Positions 4,372-6,573 of a stretch of 6,573 nt of DNA are shown here, piece by piece. The stretch spans positions 1-6,573 of the forward strand of contig JAGRJB010000421.1 in the NCBI GenBank assembly GCA_020442965.1, given 5' to 3'. Position 1 is the stretch's first letter, and each line of letters starts with the position of its first letter. The position numbers and the translations under genes are program-made. Source of the DNA: Pseudomonadales bacterium (GTDB lineage: Bacteria; Pseudomonadota; Gammaproteobacteria; Steroidobacterales; Steroidobacteraceae). Below the pieces are notes generated by a model. That model worked only from the letters and a program-made list of their open reading frames with translations. It did not search any database and was not told the DNA's origin.

Positions 4372-6573
4372 CTAAAATTTGCGATTCAATGACACGCCTA
4401 TCGTGCGCGGCCGCAGCGTCAAGCGTGCCAGCGGATCCTGATCCGAGGAAATCGCATCAACTTCGGCACGTTCATCGAACGCGTTCTTGGCGAACAAGCT
4501 GACCGTCCAGTCGTTCCAATCAAGCTTGGCGCGCAGATTGACGACGGCATACGAATCCAGTGGCACGTTGAATGGGCTGGCCGTATTGAACTGGGTATCC
4601 GTTGCGCCCCGGTAGCCTACATCTGCGCGCAGGCCGAGGTTTGCGCTATTACCCACCGCCACCGAATAGTCCAGCGCTGCGTTGAATTGCAGTTTCGGCA
4701 CCTTCGGCAAGCGATCCCCATTCTTGCCCAGATTCGGGTTGTTAGGAATGATCGGCTGATCTTCGGTGAGCTTGGCGTTCGTATAGGCCGCTCCGACGTC
4801 AAACTGCAGCCCTGGGGCGAGCACCGCATTGGCCTCGACCTCAAAACCATCCACCCGCGCCTTGCCCGCATTGGTGATGAACACGAACGCACCGGTATTG
4901 TCGACACCCTGCACTTGAATGTCCGTCCATCGAATCTGGTACAGCGCGGCATTCAAACGCAATCTGCCGTCGAGGAACTCAGACTTTTCGCCGATCTCAA
5001 AATTCCACAGCGAATCCGGACCGAACCCTGGAGGAATATCGCTCGCGAACGGCAGATCCGCCGAATTGCGCCCGCCCGCTCGAAACCCCTGCGACGCCGT
5101 AGCATAGACCAGCGCCTGTGGATTGAACTTGTAGGAGAGGTTCAACTTGAAGGTTGTCTTCTTGTCCGAGCCGGCCGTCTCTTGGATGCCAATTGGAATG
5201 TTAGGGCCGAAACCTCCAAAGGGATGGAGCGTGTCTTGTTGACTGTCTTGGCGTGAATGAAAATACCGCACGCCGCCTACTGCTGTTAGCTTATCGGTAA
5301 TATTGTAATTGACTTCACCGAAGAACGCGTACTGCTTGACCTTGTTGTTGTCGAAGCGTCCAAAAAAAGTGTTGCCGTCCGGATTCTGCAGCGCATCATC
5401 GGCGTCGAGCGGACTGAACGGGCCATTGACGACGCCGAACACATTCGACTTGACCACTTGGACCTTAAAGTCGTTCTTCTCGTCCTGCAAATAGCCACCC
5501 GCGACGAAATTGATGGGACCATCGAGCTTGGACGCATACCGTACCTCGCTCGAGATCACCCGCCGTTCCTGCGGCTGGAGAGTCAGAGCCGGAATCGGTA
5601 CTCCAAAGAAGAACAGGATGGGCGACGAGTCGAACGCGTAATCGATCTTCCGATCGAAATAGTTGCTGGTCGCCGTGAGCGTGCCATGAGCCATCGTATA
5701 TTCGCCCGTGAGTCCAAATACGCCGATCTTCTCGTCCCACGGACTAACAGTAAGATCGGTATTCACAAGATCGCCGCCAGGAATCGGTGGATAGCCAGCG
5801 GCAGTGTCTCCAAACGACATGACGCCGGATGGCGTATAACGCGAAGAACCGCCTGCGTGGACGGTTTGGGTCGTGCTCGTCGCGATCAGATTCAGATTGT
5901 CAGTCGGCTGCCAGCGCAAAGTCACGCGACCACCACGTGCGACCTCCGTGTTGCTGTTGTCGATTGGGCCCGCCGGGATACGAACTGAATCGATAAACCC
6001 GCTGTTATCGACATTCCAGCCCGTGACACGCAGCGCCATCCGTCCATCGATGATCGGCAGGTTGATCGCTCCATTGACACTGTAGTTAGTACCGCCCTGC
6101 GACGTATCGGAATACTCGCCCTGAACGTAGCCCTCCAGCTTGTCGAACACCGGCTTGCGGGTGATATAACGAATCGTACCGCTCATCGAACTCGCGCCAT
6201 ACAGAGTGCCTTGCGGGCCCTTAAGCACCTCGATCCGGTCGAGATCGAAGAGACGTATGTCGGCATTGCGACCGCCACCGTCATTCGAATTCGAGGCGGT
6301 AATGACCGCCTCGTCGTAGTAGACGCCAACTGTCGCCGCGCCGGTGGAATTGATGCCGCGGATCACATACTTCTTGTCCCCCGGCCCCAGGTCGTTGTAC
6401 GAAAGACTGGGCACGCTCGCGGCGAAATCGCTGAACTCGACCGCACCCTTGCTCTGCAGCTGCGCGCCCGAAATCGCCTGGATGGCTTCCGGTAGATCCT
6501 GCGCAGACTCCTCACCGCGTTTGCTCGCGGTCACGGTGACCTCTTGCAGCACCGTACCTGTCGCTGGCGTATC
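4372..6573 (-). CDS. TonB-dependent outer-membrane receptor (5' end beyond window)
   Basis: This is an outer-membrane active transporter powered by TonB-ExbB-ExbD. The open frame runs to the right edge, with 734 complete codons including the TAG stop (733 residues visible), so the signal peptide and true start lie outside. The apparent GTG at 6552 is internal. The first visible residues lead into a TonB-box-like LQEVTVTA (6549-6526). The plug domain follows: DLPEAIQAISG, IRGINSTGAATVGVYYDE, then RIEVLKGPQGTLYGASSM and GTIRYITRKP. The rest alternates as beta strands of the 22-stranded barrel and ends SLNRKF, with the terminal Phe needed for barrel assembly. Receptors of this type carry siderophores, vitamins, sugars or peptides. 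Here the neighbours (amino acid permease, D-amino acid oxidising enzyme, reductase) suggest an amino acid derivative or small peptide, which is inference. It is the first visible gene of the operon. Confidence 0.95.
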   Translation of the reverse strand, partial: DTPATGTVLQEVTVTASKRGEESAQDLPEAIQAISGAQLQSKGAVEFSDFAASVPSLSYNDLGPGDKKYVIRGINSTGAATVGVYYDEAVITASNSNDGGGRNADIRLFDLDRIEVLKGPQGTLYGASSMSGTIRYITRKPVFDKLEGYVQGEYSDTSQGGTNYSVNGAINLPIIDGRMALRVTGWNVDNSGFIDSVRIPAGPIDNSNTEVARGGRVTLRWQPTDNLNLIATSTTQTVHAGGSSRYTPSGVMSFGDTAAGYPPIPGGDLVNTDLTVSPWDEKIGVFGLTGEYTMAHGTLTATSNYFDRKIDYAFDSSPILFFFGVPIPALTLQPQERRVISSEVRYASKLDGPINFVAGGYLQDEKNDFKVQVVKSNVFGVVNGPFSPLDADDALQNPDGNTFFGRFDNNKVKQYAFFGEVNYNITDKLTAVGGVRYFHSRQDSQQDTLHPFGGFGPNIPIGIQETAGSDKKTTFKLNLSYKFNPQALVYATASQGFRAGGRNSADLPFASDIPPGFGPDSLWNFEIGEKSEFLDGRLRLNAALYQIRWTDIQVQGVDNTGAFVFITNAGKARVDGFEVEANAVLAPGLQFDVGAAYTNAKLTEDQPIIPNNPNLGKNGDRLPKVPKLQFNAALDYSVAVGNSANLGLRADVGYRGATDTQFNTASPFNVPLDSYAVVNLRAKLDWNDWTVSLFAKNAFDERAEVDAISSDQDPLARLTLRPRTIGVSLNRKF

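Larger units (their letters stand above)
183..6573 (-). other. Five-gene operon for amino acid uptake and oxidation/reduction
   Basis: Five same-strand genes follow one another with gaps of 12, -8, 37 and 26 bases: receptor, permease, DauA-like flavoenzyme, TetR regulator, mu-crystallin-like reductase. No convincing terminator or promoter-sized gap separates them. The promoter must lie right of base 6573 or just before the receptor start. A pairing of a DauA-like and an ornithine-cyclodeaminase-family enzyme is known from the dauBA locus for D-arginine use in Pseudomonas aeruginosa. The substrate of this version is unknown. Confidence 0.75.

Noticed and set aside
4687..5988. Plus-strand open frames of 176-189 residues opposite the receptor gene
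   Set aside because: They lie wholly within the receptor coding region on the opposite strand and show no family motif. The receptor is convincing throughout.
6550..6552. GTG as the start of the receptor gene
   Set aside because: The frame stays open to the window edge, and this GTG is immediately followed by a TonB-box-like segment with no signal peptide before it. The real start must lie outside the window.

Overview
The window is a compact, one-directional gene cluster from a Gram-negative bacterium. The TonB-dependent outer-membrane receptor proves an outer membrane. Its 'LQEVTVTASKR' N-terminus and the GC-rich coding sequence suggest a Pseudomonadota member rich in such receptors (a Steroidobacter-like gammaproteobacterium or a sphingomonad-like alphaproteobacterium). 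This placement is a low-confidence impression. All five intact genes lie on the minus strand, so transcription runs from right to left.

In transcription order: (1) a TonB-dependent receptor whose 5' end is cut off by the right window edge (6573-4372); (2) an APC-superfamily amino acid permease (4359-2959); (3) an FAD-dependent amino acid dehydrogenase/oxidase closely resembling D-arginine dehydrogenase DauA (2966-1830); (4) a TetR-family regulator (1792-1205); (5) an ornithine cyclodeaminase/mu-crystallin family NAD(P)H-dependent reductase (1178-183). The gaps are 12, -8, 37 and 26 bases, so this looks like one operon whose promoter lies beyond the right edge. A GC-armed 26-bp quasi-palindrome fills most of the gap in front of the regulator gene.

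The genes suggest a route for uptake and use of an amino acid or amino-acid derivative. The receptor would bring the substrate across the outer membrane and the permease across the inner membrane. The flavoenzyme would oxidise the (probably D-) amino acid to its imino/keto acid, and the mu-crystallin-like enzyme could reduce that to the L form. This is the logic of the Pseudomonas aeruginosa dauBA pair that converts D-arginine to L-arginine. Here the arginine-specifying glutamate is absent, the regulator is TetR-type, and dedicated transporters are attached, so the substrate is probably different and unknown.

The left 182 bases hold no intact gene. They do hold a plus-strand fragment that reads as a decayed piece of another TonB-dependent receptor plug domain, so the cluster is flanked by receptor sequences in opposite orientations. 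No RNA genes, CRISPR arrays or insertion sequences were seen.
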